NCBI RefSeq assembly: GCF_029223285.1
Contig: NZ_JARHUJ010000002.1
Coordinates: forward strand, 62,001 to 126,000
Length of the DNA stretch: 64,000 nucleotides
From: Paraflavitalea sp. CAU 1676
Lineage (GTDB): Bacteria > Bacteroidota > Bacteroidia > Chitinophagales > Chitinophagaceae
Reading direction: 5' to 3'
Shown: positions 35,178 to 44,526 of the stretch, in pieces
Layout: each line of letters opens with the position of its first letter
How positions within the stretch are numbered: the stretch's first letter is position 1
Notes under the pieces: model-generated
Database searches by the model: none
The model's input: the letters and a program-made list of their open reading frames with translations, nothing else
What the model was told of the DNA's origin: nothing
Program-made: the position numbers and the translations under genes

Positions 35178-35771
35178 CTATAATTGCTTCAGGCGGATTT
35201 TCTTCCAGCGCACTTTAATCCCGCCGCCATCATGTATCTGCAGGGCGATAAAACCGTTTGCAGCGGCGATCTTATCGTCGGTATAGGTAATCATCTGGTG
35301 ACCGTTGAGCCAGGTAGTGACAGTGCCATCCAGTACTTTAATACGTAGCTGATTCCATTCTCCCGGCTTCAGCCATTTTTCATCTTCGGCCTGGGGTTGT
35401 ATCAACCATCCACGACCGTAAGATTCATATACGCCGCCGGTGTGGCTGTTGAGGGGCGCTACTTCCACCTGCCAGCCGCTGATCTTAACGCCTTCAATAG
35501 AAGATCGGAAGAATACGCCGCTGTTACCGTTGGCTTCTTGTTTGAACTGGAGGGTGAGGTCGAAATTCTTGTACTGCTGGGTGGTAGACAGGTATCCGTA
35601 TTTCTTGTCCGGACCGCTTTCGCATACCAGCTCTCCTTTGTCGACATACCATTTTTCGGTGCCGTGGATGGTCCAGCCGGTAAGGTCTTTTCCATTGAAG
35701 AGGTTTTGTGACTTTTGAGCGAATGCCATTACGGGCGCAAGCAGGAGGAACAGGTACAAGAGTCGTTTCAC
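35178..35771 (-). CDS. DUF1080 (3-keto-disaccharide hydrolase-like) secreted protein
   Basis: A 197-residue exported protein with signal peptide MKRLLYLFLLLAPVMAFAQ and the DUF1080 signature LFNGKDLTGW at residues about 24-33. The body is a concanavalin-like beta-sandwich with NFDLTLQFKQEANGNSGVFFRSS, the block HTGGVYESYGRG and GEWNQLRIKVLDGTVTTWLNG. Some members cleave 3-keto-glycosides; others may only bind sugars. The Rieske gene lies on the other strand 75 bases away. Confidence 0.9.
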   Translation of the reverse strand: MKRLLYLFLLLAPVMAFAQKSQNLFNGKDLTGWTIHGTEKWYVDKGELVCESGPDKKYGYLSTTQQYKNFDLTLQFKQEANGNSGVFFRSSIEGVKISGWQVEVAPLNSHTGGVYESYGRGWLIQPQAEDEKWLKPGEWNQLRIKVLDGTVTTWLNGHQMITYTDDKIAAANGFIALQIHDGGGIKVRWKKIRLKQL

Positions 35772-35846
35772 GTTGAAGAGATTTATTGCCGGAAGTTACA
35801 GTATTTCATTCAACAGTTTCTTATCTTACTGGTACAACCTTTTATC

Positions 35847-36938
35847 ATGGCGCGATTTTTTGTTGACCCTGATATTGCCAAAGCCCAAACGCTCCACACC
35901 GATTTTTATACTGACCCGGCCATATTTGAACTTTCCAAAGAAAAGATATTTTCGCCGTCCTGGCAGTGGCTGGGGGATGCCCGTTCTGTTGCCGATACGG
36001 GACAATGTAGTCCCTTTTACCTGCTGGAACATTTCCTGGATGAACCACTGGTTTTAACGCGTGATAGATCAGGCACCGTTCATTGCCTCAGCAATGTATG
36101 CACACACCGCGGCACGATCGTGGTTCGGGAAGACTGCAAAGTGTCGAACCTGCGATGCCGGTACCATGGCCGCCTCTTTGGGCTCGACGGGAAGTTTCAT
36201 TCCATGCCCGAGTTCAGGGAAGTCGAAAACTTTCCTTCGCCCGACGATGACCTGAGATCGATCCCTCTGTATCCATGGGGGCATTGGCTTTTCGGATCGC
36301 TTCAGCGAGGCTCGTCCAAAGCACCCTATTTGAACGATATGATGGAGCGGGTAGGGTGGTTGCCCGTGGCGGATTTCGTGTTCGAGCCTTCGCTGTCGAA
36401 AGACTATGTTGTAGATGCTCATTGGGCGCTCTATTGCGAAAACTACCTCGAAGGATTCCATATCCCATTTGTGCATGCGGGCCTCAATGCTGTGATCGAT
36501 TTCGGGAACTATACGACCGAGCTTTTCACCCGGTCGAACCTTCAATTGGGTATTGCGAAAGACGATGAAGACTGCTTCGATCTGCCGGCATCATCCGTCG
36601 ACTATGGAAAAAAAGTGGCGGCCTACTATTTTTTCGTCTTCCCCAATATGATGTTCAATTTTTATCCCTGGGGGCTCAGCATCAATATCGTTCAGCCATT
36701 GTCGCCAGCCCGTTGCAAAATTTCCTTTCTTACCTATGTATGGAAAGAAGAGCTATTTAATAAAGGGGCCGGGGCAGATCTCGACACCGTGGAAATGGAA
36801 GATGAAGAAGTGGTGGAAGCTGTGCAGCGTGGCGTGCGATCGCGTTTTTATACGCATGGCCGTTATTCAGTAACCCGCGAGCAGGGTACGCACCATTTTC
36901 ACCGGATCATTTCCTCTATACTGGGTCCCGACCTGTAA
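35847..36938 (+). CDS. Rieske-type aromatic-ring-hydroxylating oxygenase, alpha-subunit-like
   Basis: A 363-residue oxygenase starting at ATG 35847. The Rieske cluster is CTHRG...CRYHG (two Cys and two His, about residues 86-108); the mononuclear iron site is CENYLEGFHIPFVH (two His four residues apart) and a later acidic residue in VEMEDEEVVEAVQRG. The family, closest in look to choline-monooxygenase- and carnitine-oxygenase-like enzymes, hydroxylates or demethylates small molecules with electrons from a reductase, not seen here. An APC permease gene starts 16 bases after its stop, so import and oxidation of one substrate is a fair inference. Confidence 0.88.
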   Translation: MARFFVDPDIAKAQTLHTDFYTDPAIFELSKEKIFSPSWQWLGDARSVADTGQCSPFYLLEHFLDEPLVLTRDRSGTVHCLSNVCTHRGTIVVREDCKVSNLRCRYHGRLFGLDGKFHSMPEFREVENFPSPDDDLRSIPLYPWGHWLFGSLQRGSSKAPYLNDMMERVGWLPVADFVFEPSLSKDYVVDAHWALYCENYLEGFHIPFVHAGLNAVIDFGNYTTELFTRSNLQLGIAKDDEDCFDLPASSVDYGKKVAAYYFFVFPNMMFNFYPWGLSINIVQPLSPARCKISFLTYVWKEELFNKGAGADLDTVEMEDEEVVEAVQRGVRSRFYTHGRYSVTREQGTHHFHRIISSILGPDL

Positions 36939-36954
36939 ACCAGCTAACAACAAC

Positions 36955-38424
36955 ATGCCTACTGCCAATTCCTCTCCCGGACAACCGGGTTCTGAAACGG
37001 GTAGCTATACCCGCTCGATCGGATTTTGGACCGCCACGGCGATCATCGTGGGGAGCATCATTGGTTCGGGTATCTTCATGAAGCCCGCCTCCATGGCGGC
37101 GCAGGTGGCTTCTCCCGTATGGCTGGCCCTCACCTGGATCGGTGCAGGCGTCATCTCTTTGTTCGGGGCATTGATCTACGGAGAACTCGGCACGATGTTC
37201 CCGCAAACCGGCGGCCTGTATGTTTTCTTTCGTCACATGTATGGCGACTTTGTGGCTTTCCTATACGGCTGGGCTGCCTTTGCGGTGATCAATTCCGCCT
37301 CGGTTTCGGCTATTGCTTTTGTTTGTGCCCAGTATGCTGATTATTTCCTGTTGCTGCCCAGGCTGCCGGTTGCCATCGAACAATCGTGGTTATGGCATAT
37401 TCCCGGGCTCGGTACTTTGTATCCCCTGCAAAATCTGGGTGTGAAGGGGCTGGCTATTGGGCTGGTGGCCGGACTTACGCTGCTCAATTACCGCAGCGTA
37501 AAGGCCAGTGGCCGATTGCAGGTCATATCTTCCATCATCAAGGTAGCAGTGCTGGCTATCCTCGTGTTGGGGATCTTTTGCTGGGGCAAGGGTTCTGTTC
37601 ATCATTTTGTGCAGCCTTCTTTGCATCCTAAAACCAATTGGGACCTGATCGGCGGTGTGGTAGCTGCTTTGACTGGTGCATTCATGGCCTATGATGGCTG
37701 GATCAATATCACCTTTGTCGGTGGTGAGATCAAAAAGCCTGGCCACAACATCCCCCGCAGTCTATTGGTCGGTTTGTTTATTTGTATAGGGGCTTATCTG
37801 CTCGTGAACCAGGCGTACCTCTATGTATTGCCTGTTGATGCGATGGCTGGTTCTTCGCTGGTGGCGGCCGACGCTATTGCTGTGGGGCTTGGTAAAACCA
37901 GCAGCGCCATTGTTGCGGCCCTGATCGTGATCTGCACTTTCGGGGCAGTTAATGGGAATGCGATGTCTGTATCGAGAGTAACGTTCGCTATGGGCCGCGA
38001 CGGTTTGTTCTTTCGCTGGACGGGACGTGAGCATCCAAAGTTCCAAACACCGGGCAATGCTTTGCTGCTGCATGGAGCCTGGTCGTCGGTGCTTATTCTA
38101 ACTGGTTCTTTTGATATGCTGGCGGATATGTTCACGTTCACCGCCTGGGTAGCTTATCTGTTTGGCGCAGCCGGCATTTTTGTATTGCGGCGCAAGTTGC
38201 CCCTGCATCCGAGGCCCTACAAAGTGTGGGGGTATCCGTGGGTGCCTGCACTCTTTATTGCCTTTGCTGCTTTTTACGTGATCAGTACAGTTTGGAATGA
38301 TATTGCCCGGTACCTGGCAGGTGAGGTGGCGGTCATCAACTCGCTGCTGGGACTGGCGATCGTGATTCCAGGTATTCCCATTTACCTGTTCTTCCGGCGG
38401 CGCTCACAAGGTATTAGCGCGTGA
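36955..38424 (+). CDS. APC superfamily amino acid permease
   Basis: A 489-residue transporter with twelve hydrophobic segments. The first helix has GFWTATAIIVGSIIGSGIFMKP, the unwound GSGIF motif that binds the amino-acid backbone; the segment AFMAYDGWINITFVGGEIKKPGHNIPRS is the intracellular loop typical of the LAT/SteT (serine-threonine exchanger) branch. The substrate is not readable. Directly downstream of the Rieske gene, it is probably in one operon with it. Its end overlaps the end of the convergent cupin gene by 11 bases. Confidence 0.92.
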   Translation: MPTANSSPGQPGSETGSYTRSIGFWTATAIIVGSIIGSGIFMKPASMAAQVASPVWLALTWIGAGVISLFGALIYGELGTMFPQTGGLYVFFRHMYGDFVAFLYGWAAFAVINSASVSAIAFVCAQYADYFLLLPRLPVAIEQSWLWHIPGLGTLYPLQNLGVKGLAIGLVAGLTLLNYRSVKASGRLQVISSIIKVAVLAILVLGIFCWGKGSVHHFVQPSLHPKTNWDLIGGVVAALTGAFMAYDGWINITFVGGEIKKPGHNIPRSLLVGLFICIGAYLLVNQAYLYVLPVDAMAGSSLVAADAIAVGLGKTSSAIVAALIVICTFGAVNGNAMSVSRVTFAMGRDGLFFRWTGREHPKFQTPGNALLLHGAWSSVLILTGSFDMLADMFTFTAWVAYLFGAAGIFVLRRKLPLHPRPYKVWGYPWVPALFIAFAAFYVISTVWNDIARYLAGEVAVINSLLGLAIVIPGIPIYLFFRRRSQGISA

Positions 38425-38917
38425 GTTCGTGGATCAATGATTGATGCGCAGGATAGTCTTTAGCCAACGCTGAGCGGTTGGCGAGTTCGAAATCGGCAAA
38501 GTCGAACCCCGGCGCTACTGTGCAGCCTACCAGGGCATATTGGCCACCTGCTTTTACCCGGGAGGCAAACCAGCTTCCGGCTTTTACCACGCATTGAAAT
38601 TGCTGTCCCTGCGAGGGATCATTGCCCAGCAGGTGTTGCGTACAGCTTCCATCCTTTTCCAGTTCATACACTACCAAAGGGTCGCCCTGGTAAAAATGCC
38701 AGCATTCATCGCTTTTGATGCGGTGAAAGGCTGAGAATTGATCCTGCTTCAATAAAAAGTAAATGCTGGTGCTGGCACTGCGCGCAGCGCCGAATGTGCC
38801 GGGTAAGGAAGTCGCCGCGAGTTGCAGGTTAGACCGGTACACTTCGCGGAATGCGCCGCCTTCCACGTGTTCTACCAGCTTCAATTGATGGATCCAGTAA
38901 TCGGCTGTTCGCTCCAT
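38414..38917 (-). CDS. Cupin domain protein, DUF985 family
   Basis: A 167-residue cytoplasmic protein of the DUF985 cupin family: YWIHQLKLVEHVEGGAFREVYRS, STSIYFLLKQDQFSAFHRIKSDECWHFYQGDPLVVYEL (metal-binding His and Glu motif) and APGFDFADFELA. The family binds a small molecule or metal; no reaction is known. It is downstream of the HU-CCDC81 gene, five bases from its stop, so the two form an operon. Confidence 0.9.
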   Translation of the reverse strand: MERTADYWIHQLKLVEHVEGGAFREVYRSNLQLAATSLPGTFGAARSASTSIYFLLKQDQFSAFHRIKSDECWHFYQGDPLVVYELEKDGSCTQHLLGNDPSQGQQFQCVVKAGSWFASRVKAGGQYALVGCTVAPGFDFADFELANRSALAKDYPAHQSLIHELTR

Positions 38918-38922
38918 GGTGC

Positions 38923-39861
38923 TTATTGTTCGATGCGTACCTTAACGGGTTTGGTACCCCAATACCAGGCGTTGAGTGAGTCTTTCAAACGCAGCGTATC
39001 GGCTGGCGTAGCCACCATGGTGACGGATATATTGTAGGTGATGGAATCCTTTGTTTCAAGCTTTATGTCCTTATTCAGCGGCAGCAGAAAGGCGTGCCGC
39101 TTGAGCGCCCGGGCCTTTTTATCGGTGGTTTCAAATACAAACTTATAACTGCCTGCTGGTATGGTGGTGGCGACAAGTCCGGCGGCCAGGCTATCGGCTG
39201 GCTTCGTAGCATAGGGGCTGGCGCCAACAGTGTCGGGCGCTGTGGCCTGGGTATCGGCGGCTACCTGCTGGGCCGGCGTGGGGGCCTCTTTTTCTGTATT
39301 CCTGTTGTTGAGGAAGTATACGCCTCCGGCAACCACGGCTATCCCAATAATGGCCAGGGTGGCAATCAATACGCCTTTCCGGCGGTTATGATGCGTCTGG
39401 ATGCGGCTATAACTTTCGTCGAAGGCCGATTTTTTGGCCGGCTGAGGCGCGCGCTCTGTCGTTCTGTGCTCGGGGTTTGATTCCATGCGCTCCAGGGTAG
39501 GCTCGCCGGGTTCAAATTCATAAATGCCCAGTTTGTTCTTCGACAGGGTGCCAATACCCTCTATATGAAAAGGCTTTCCAATATTCAGGAGGAGCTTACC
39601 ATCTGCCAGGTAAGATTCAAGGTCCGACTCGGCCAAAGGTTTGATCTTGCCGGTATGGGTACGGATATAATCGATCAGCGCCTCGTCGGGTTTTGCAACA
39701 GCTTGTTGCTTGAATTGCACGTACTTAAGGAACTCACGGAAGTTCTTATCGTTCTGGTCGGGGACTGATACGGCAGCGTCGAGGGAAAAGACGCCGATGG
39801 ATGGCAGGTTGAGCAGTTTATGCTGGTAAAAATACTGCGCTAAAAGGATAGATAATTTCAA
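38923..39861 (-). CDS. HU-CCDC81 domain membrane protein
   Basis: A 312-residue protein. The first about 110 residues look like the paired HU-CCDC81 domains of Bacteroidota (MKLSILLAQYFYQHKLLNLPSIGVFSLD; IGTLSKNKLGIYEFEPGE); after a charged linker with HHNRRKGVL a single membrane segment spans about 164-184; the outer part is Ala/Thr/Pro-rich and ends in a beta-rich region (about 230-312) that may be SPOR-like in shape, though the assignment is weak. HU folds bind DNA, so a membrane-tethered DNA- or partner-binding role is possible. It is the first gene of the pair with the cupin gene. Confidence 0.78.
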   Translation of the reverse strand: MKLSILLAQYFYQHKLLNLPSIGVFSLDAAVSVPDQNDKNFREFLKYVQFKQQAVAKPDEALIDYIRTHTGKIKPLAESDLESYLADGKLLLNIGKPFHIEGIGTLSKNKLGIYEFEPGEPTLERMESNPEHRTTERAPQPAKKSAFDESYSRIQTHHNRRKGVLIATLAIIGIAVVAGGVYFLNNRNTEKEAPTPAQQVAADTQATAPDTVGASPYATKPADSLAAGLVATTIPAGSYKFVFETTDKKARALKRHAFLLPLNKDIKLETKDSITYNISVTMVATPADTLRLKDSLNAWYWGTKPVKVRIEQ

Positions 39862-39931
39862 GGTATTGCAGATTTACTACACAAGTTAATCATAAATTGT
39901 TGGTATGCAAGTAATTTGCTGTTGCAGTTGC

Positions 39932-39939
39932 TATTTTTG
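39932..39939 (+). promoter_or_regulatory. Bacteroidota -7 box TATTTTTG upstream of the small membrane protein gene
   Basis: Exact TAnnTTTG match 50 bases before the ATG at 39990; no well-placed -33 TTG. Confidence 0.45.
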
Positions 39940-39989
39940 CAGGACCTTTGTGCCAAACGGGCATGTTGAAAGACCTTTAAATCGATGTT

Positions 39990-40325
39990 ATGTTGAATGA
40001 ACGGGAAAAGCAGTTTATGCAGTATTGGGAGGCCAACCGGCTGCGTGATGGTAATTGGCGTTATCAGCTGATGGCGGGTATCCCGATGGGCCTGTTGTTT
40101 GCGCTGCCCGTCATAGCCATCATTTTTACCAGCAAGTACTGGTACAAGCGGGCAGATATGGCCGTCAATGCAACGCTGAATCCGGTAGTTTTGGTGGTGG
40201 CTGTGTTTGTAATTACCGTTTTTGTGTCTATCTTTTACAAGCGTCACCAATGGGATATGAAGGAGCAACAATACCGGCAGCTCAAGGCGCGGGAAGATGC
40301 GGAGGCGAAAGAGGAAGGTGTCTGA
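39990..40325 (+). CDS. Small membrane protein of unknown function
   Basis: A 111-residue protein with two predicted membrane helices (about 28-47, MAGIPMGLLFALPVIAIIF; about 65-82, PVVLVVAVFVITVFVSIFY) and charged ends, the C-terminal one a lysine/glutamate-rich helix. Both ends are probably cytoplasmic. It resembles small membrane proteins seen widely in Bacteroidota but no family name is certain. The FKBP gene follows after 62 bases. Confidence 0.72.
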   Translation: MLNEREKQFMQYWEANRLRDGNWRYQLMAGIPMGLLFALPVIAIIFTSKYWYKRADMAVNATLNPVVLVVAVFVITVFVSIFYKRHQWDMKEQQYRQLKAREDAEAKEEGV

Positions 40326-40387
40326 GTGCAGCTATCACCCTTAACCGATTGTCTATTTAACCAAACCATCACTGCAAACAGCCATTC

Positions 40388-40870
40388 ATGCCGAAAATTG
40401 TCTTGTGCCTCCTCTGTACAGCGTTGTTGCTGTCGAATTGTTTTAAAGACAAAGATGATTGCGTTTCGCGTGACTTAGTGGCTCCCGCCACCGAGCAAAA
40501 AGCAGTGGCTGATTACCTGGTGGCCAATAGCATCACCGCTACGCACCATAGCAGCGGTCTGTATTACCAGGTTGTTCAACCGGGCAGTGGCATTAGTCCG
40601 GCCATTTGTTCTTCCATTAAAGTAGGTTATACCGGCAAATTGGCCGATGGTACGGTGGTGGAGCGTGATGATAATATGGTCCTTAATCTCAAGCTGATGC
40701 TGGAAGGCTGGCGTATCGCATTGCCCATGATCAAAGCCGGTGGTAAGATCCGCATCTGGCTGCCACCTACGCTGGCATATGGCCGCGACGGCAAAAGTGT
40801 AGGTAATACGCAAGTCGTTCCTCCCAATTCCATGCTCTACTACGAAATATTCCTGTATGAAGTGATGTAA
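40388..40870 (+). CDS. FKBP-type peptidyl-prolyl isomerase lipoprotein
   Basis: A 160-residue lipoprotein: lipobox LLLSNC (Cys18), then a linker and a compact FKBP domain with GSGISPAICSSIKVGYTGKLADGTVVERDD and GGKIRIWLPPTLAYGRDG...VPPNSMLYYEIFL. Such exported FKBPs speed proline isomerisation in proteins of the cell envelope. The active-site set is partly changed: the usual FDSS and VIPGWxEG strings read VERDD and LEGWRIALPMIKAG. The next gene (serine dehydratase) has its own promoter. Confidence 0.92.
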   Translation: MPKIVLCLLCTALLLSNCFKDKDDCVSRDLVAPATEQKAVADYLVANSITATHHSSGLYYQVVQPGSGISPAICSSIKVGYTGKLADGTVVERDDNMVLNLKLMLEGWRIALPMIKAGGKIRIWLPPTLAYGRDGKSVGNTQVVPPNSMLYYEIFLYEVM

Positions 40871-40891
40871 CTGATTGTTCATCCTTACACA

Positions 40892-40922
40892 TTGACAGCA
40901 TGTAGTCAATTCACTACCTTTG
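40892..40922 (+). promoter_or_regulatory. Promoter of sdaA (TTG, 20 bases, TACCTTTG)
   Basis: A TTG at 40892-40894 and an exact -7 box at 40915-40922 with 20-base spacing, ending 16 bases before the TTG start codon at 40939. Confidence 0.7.
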
Positions 40923-40938
40923 CCGAAATTATAATCCA

Positions 40939-42372
40939 TTGCCGCACGAAGCTATTTCTGTATTCGACATGTTCAAGATTGGGGTAGGACCATCCAGTTC
41001 ACATACCCTGGGTCCCTGGAGAGCAGCACAACGCTTTTTAGAAGGTGTAGAAAAGAAGGGCCGATTGTTTGAGGTTACCGCCATTCGTGTATTGTTATAT
41101 GGCTCTCTTGCCAAAACAGGCAAGGGGCATGGTACCGATGTGGCGGTTCAATTGGGATTGAGCGGCGATGATCCGGTTACGTTCGATGTGCACCTGATCG
41201 ATGCGAAGATGAACGATATCCGCGCCATGAAGAAGTTGTTGCTGCATGGCAAACATGAAATAGATTTCGATCCGGCTGAAGATATCGAATTCCTGATGAC
41301 GGAATCTCTCCCTTACCATCCAAACGCACTTACTTTTCTCGCGGCTTTTCATGACGGCGATTCCGTTGCCGAGACCTGGTATTCTATCGGCGGCGGATTT
41401 GTGTGCAAGGAAGAAGCGGATGAGGCAGGCAATAGCAGTACGTCCGTTCAATTGCCTTTCCCGGTAGACAAAGCCGACGACCTGTTGCATTGGTGTCGCA
41501 AAACCGGTCTCAGCATCAGTGAGGTGGTGATGGAGAATGAAGGCAGTTGGCGGCCCGAAGCCGATACAAAGGCTGGTATGCTCAACATCTGGCGGGTCAT
41601 GAAAGAATGTATATACCGTGGCTGCAATGCCAGTGGTGTGTTGCCCGGCGGATTGAATGTTAAGCGCCGCGCTTTCGACCTCAACAGTAAATTACTGGAA
41701 GGCCGCACCTATTCGGATTACGACTCCTGGTTACAGGCTGTCCGCGATGGAGGTCATCATTTCAAATACACGCTCGACTGGGTGAGTTGTTTTGCCCTGG
41801 CGGTGAATGAAGAGAACGCTTCTTTTGGCCGTGTGGTCACGGCGCCCACCAATGGGGCGGCCGGTGTGATCCCTGCGGTACTTCAATACTACGTTACTTT
41901 CTGCGATGGTTACAAGGAGGAGAAGATCCTTCAGTTTATGCTAACGGCTGCTGAGATCGGCAGCATCTTCAAAAAAGGAGCTACGATTTCTGCTGCGATG
42001 GGAGGATGCCAGGCAGAGATCGGCGTTTCATCGGCCATGGCGGCTGCCGGACTTACCGAAGCGATGGGAGGTACCCAACGCCAGGCTTTGATGGCGGCTG
42101 AGATTGCGATGGAGCATCACCTCGGACTTACCTGCGATCCCATCGGCGGTCTTGTTCAGATACCCTGTATCGAACGCAATACGATGGGTGCCATCAAGGC
42201 GATCACGGCTTCCCAGCTGGCGCTGCAGAGCACGCCCGATTTTGCGAAGGTGTCGCTTGACAACGTCATCAAAACGATGTGGGATACTGCGAAGGACATG
42301 AGTTTTAAATACAAGGAAACGGCCGAAGGTGGTTTGGCGGTACACATTCCCATTAGTTTGCCGGAGTGTTGA
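40939..42372 (+). CDS. sdaA: L-serine ammonia-lyase (serine dehydratase), single-chain iron-sulfur type
   Basis: Converts L-serine to pyruvate and ammonia with a 4Fe-4S cluster. The 477-residue enzyme starts at a TTG codon; the family start [23 protein letters not shown] supports this rather than the internal ATG at 40969. Visible are the serine-binding GPSSSHT, the alpha-domain block [18 protein letters not shown]-like region ([16 protein letters not shown]), and cysteines in [16 protein letters not shown] and [17 protein letters not shown] that hold the cluster. The beta and alpha domains are fused, as in SdaA. Confidence 0.97.
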   Translation: MPHEAISVFDMFKIGVGPSSSHTLGPWRAAQRFLEGVEKKGRLFEVTAIRVLLYGSLAKTGKGHGTDVAVQLGLSGDDPVTFDVHLIDAKMNDIRAMKKLLLHGKHEIDFDPAEDIEFLMTESLPYHPNALTFLAAFHDGDSVAETWYSIGGGFVCKEEADEAGNSSTSVQLPFPVDKADDLLHWCRKTGLSISEVVMENEGSWRPEADTKAGMLNIWRVMKECIYRGCNASGVLPGGLNVKRRAFDLNSKLLEGRTYSDYDSWLQAVRDGGHHFKYTLDWVSCFALAVNEENASFGRVVTAPTNGAAGVIPAVLQYYVTFCDGYKEEKILQFMLTAAEIGSIFKKGATISAAMGGCQAEIGVSSAMAAAGLTEAMGGTQRQALMAAEIAMEHHLGLTCDPIGGLVQIPCIERNTMGAIKAITASQLALQSTPDFAKVSLDNVIKTMWDTAKDMSFKYKETAEGGLAVHIPISLPEC

Positions 42373-42448
42373 TGCGAGTGGCAGTATAGTGTAACAGCCA
42401 CTGTTTTCCCCTTGCTTTTTCGTACATTAGAAGTACAACTTTTGCCCT

Positions 42449-43321
42449 ATGGCAACCGCACGTGACTTCAATACGATCAGCCCTTCTGCAGGCGCTTTGC
42501 TCATGATGAAAGCGCTGACAGATATTCCCTTTGCGAAAGAGACGGCTGCCATGGTGGGCGATCTCGAATCCTTTGCCAGATCGGCCCGGGAAAAGAAATC
42601 GCGGGTAATGCTGGGCCGCACCATTCACTTCGAGAACAGGTATAAGACGATCGATAAAGCATTATCGGCTATCGATCCCGTACAGGTACTTGAATTGTCT
42701 TCCGGCTTCTCGTGCCGCGGGCTTGACATGGTACTTCATAAAGATGTTACCTACGTAGACACAGACCTTCCCGAATTTATTGCCAATAAAAAGAAACTGG
42801 TTGATTCGCTGGTGGCGGATCAGCAACTTCAACTGCATGGTAGATTGTATGTGGAACCGTTGAATGCGATGGATGTGCCGCAATTTGAGGAAGTGACGCG
42901 GCTGTTTGATGGCAGGCCGGTTACCGTGGTTAATGAAGGACTGCTGGTGTACCTGAATACGGAGGAGAAACGCCAGCTATGTGCCACCATTCATCGTTTG
43001 CTGAAGCAGCATGGCGGCTATTGGGTAACGGGGGATGCCTATATCAGGCGCGATATGTCGCGGCTATTGGATCAACCCCAGGAAGCGTTTGATGAACAAC
43101 TCACGAAGTTTCTGGAAGAGCACCGGATCGATGATAACAAATTCGATAGTTATGAGGAAGCGAATTCGTTTTTCGAAAGCTGCCACTTTAAAGTCCTGCG
43201 CAGGATCGATATCGACTATGCGTCGCTTAGCTCGCTCAAACTGATCAATCGTGAAATAGAGGAGGAGAAAGTGCGGGAGTGGATGCAGGGAAGAGAAACC
43301 TGGGTACTGGAGCCGGTGTAA
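42449..43321 (+). CDS. Class I SAM-dependent methyltransferase, leucine carboxyl methyltransferase-like
   Basis: A 290-residue cytoplasmic protein of the Ppm1/Tcmp (LCM) family. The SAM-binding start is VLELSSGFSCRGLDMVL (about residues 83-99), followed by VTYVDTDLPEF with the acidic ribose-binding residue, and PVTVVNEGLLVYLNTEEKRQL (about 153-173), the typical EGLLMYL motif. Relatives methylate carboxyl or hydroxyl groups of small molecules; the substrate is unknown. It stands alone between sdaA and the convergent mqnE. Confidence 0.85.
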   Translation: MATARDFNTISPSAGALLMMKALTDIPFAKETAAMVGDLESFARSAREKKSRVMLGRTIHFENRYKTIDKALSAIDPVQVLELSSGFSCRGLDMVLHKDVTYVDTDLPEFIANKKKLVDSLVADQQLQLHGRLYVEPLNAMDVPQFEEVTRLFDGRPVTVVNEGLLVYLNTEEKRQLCATIHRLLKQHGGYWVTGDAYIRRDMSRLLDQPQEAFDEQLTKFLEEHRIDDNKFDSYEEANSFFESCHFKVLRRIDIDYASLSSLKLINREIEEEKVREWMQGRETWVLEPV

Positions 43322-43350
43322 TGACTACAGCGCCCAGGCTTTGCGTATGA

Positions 43351-44520
43351 TTAATTCAACAGCGGATTTACTTCAATTTCCTTGATGTCGATATCTGTAT
43401 AGTCTCTCAACTCCTGGTACAGGGTATCGCGTTCTACGGGTTTACGTTTTACCTGTTTAATTAAGGTTACCAACTGAGCGGTGCTCATGGTAGGCGTTTG
43501 TTCTTCGGAGCCGGCCATCGAGTAGATCTTGGTGGTATCGTCGATGGTGCCGTCGATATCATTTACGCCAAACGAAAGGGCCAGCTGGGCGCTTTGGCGG
43601 CCAAGCATGGGCCAGTACGCTTTGATATGCGGGAAGTTGTCCATGTACAGTCTTGCGATGGCGTACATGCGCATGTCTTCCACGATGCCCGACTCGTCCA
43701 CATTGCTCATTTCATTTTGCTTGTTGCGGAACTTGAGCGGTATGAAGGTGTTGAAGCCTCCGGTTTTATCCTGCAGCTGGCGCAGGCGTTCCATATGGTC
43801 TACGCGGTGCCAGTATTTTTCGATGTGTCCGTAGAGCATCGTAGCGTTGGTATGCATACCCAGGTTATGCGCCACTTCGTGGATATTGAGCCAGCCATCA
43901 CCATCTACCTTGTCGTCGCAGATCTGCTGACGGATCTCGGGATGGAATATTTCGGCGCCGCCGCCGGGTAGAGAGTCGAGCCCGGCTTCGTGCAGGTAGG
44001 CCATGCCTTCTTCTACCGTCTTTTTCGCTTTGCGGAACATGTAATCGAGCTCTACGGGGGTAAAGCCTTTGATGTGCAGTTCGGCACGGTGTGCCTTGAT
44101 CTTGCGCAGCAGATCGGCAAAAAACTCGAGCGTGAGCTTGGGATGTACACCACCTACGATGTGTACTTCGGTAACGGGCTTGCCATCGTAGCTCTTTACG
44201 ATGTCGAGCATTTGATCGTTGGTAAGTTCCCAACCTTCTTCACGATGGGCGTAGAGTCGTGAGTAAGAACAGAATTTACAGGCGAATACGCATACGTTGG
44301 TAGGCTCAATATGGAAATTGCGGTTGAAATAGGTTTTGTCTCCATGCAGGCGTTCTCTTACGAAATTGGCCAGTGCACCAACGAAAGGGGCATTGGCTTT
44401 TTCGAACAGGGTAACACCGTCTTCGGGCGTGAGCCGCACTTTGTTGATCACCTTGTCGGCGATGGCACGGAGGTCCGCATCGGGTTCTGCGGCAATGATC
44501 TGGTGAATAGAAATGCTCAT
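43351..44520 (-). CDS. mqnE: Aminofutalosine synthase (menaquinone futalosine pathway)
   Basis: A radical SAM enzyme that couples 3-[(1-carboxyvinyl)oxy]benzoate to the adenosyl group of SAM to give aminofutalosine in the alternative menaquinone route. Cys77, Cys81 and Cys84 (CVFACKFC) hold the 4Fe-4S cluster; HIEPTNVC, EVHIVGGVHPKLTLEFFADLL, LHIKGFTPVEL and LPGGGAEIF match MqnE, distinguishing it from the related MqnC and CofH. The 389-residue product starts at ATG 44520; a TTG at 44529 overlaps the -7 box, which would make the mRNA nearly leaderless. NupC-type gene lies 86 bases upstream. Confidence 0.93.
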   Translation of the reverse strand: MSISIHQIIAAEPDADLRAIADKVINKVRLTPEDGVTLFEKANAPFVGALANFVRERLHGDKTYFNRNFHIEPTNVCVFACKFCSYSRLYAHREEGWELTNDQMLDIVKSYDGKPVTEVHIVGGVHPKLTLEFFADLLRKIKAHRAELHIKGFTPVELDYMFRKAKKTVEEGMAYLHEAGLDSLPGGGAEIFHPEIRQQICDDKVDGDGWLNIHEVAHNLGMHTNATMLYGHIEKYWHRVDHMERLRQLQDKTGGFNTFIPLKFRNKQNEMSNVDESGIVEDMRMYAIARLYMDNFPHIKAYWPMLGRQSAQLALSFGVNDIDGTIDDTTKIYSMAGSEEQTPTMSTAQLVTLIKQVKRKPVERDTLYQELRDYTDIDIKEIEVNPLLN

Positions 44521-44526
44521 GGTTTG

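Noticed and set aside
42377-42406. Terminator after sdaA (AGTGGC with GCCACT)
   Set aside because: Only six pairs, a large loop and a short T run; too weak to list.
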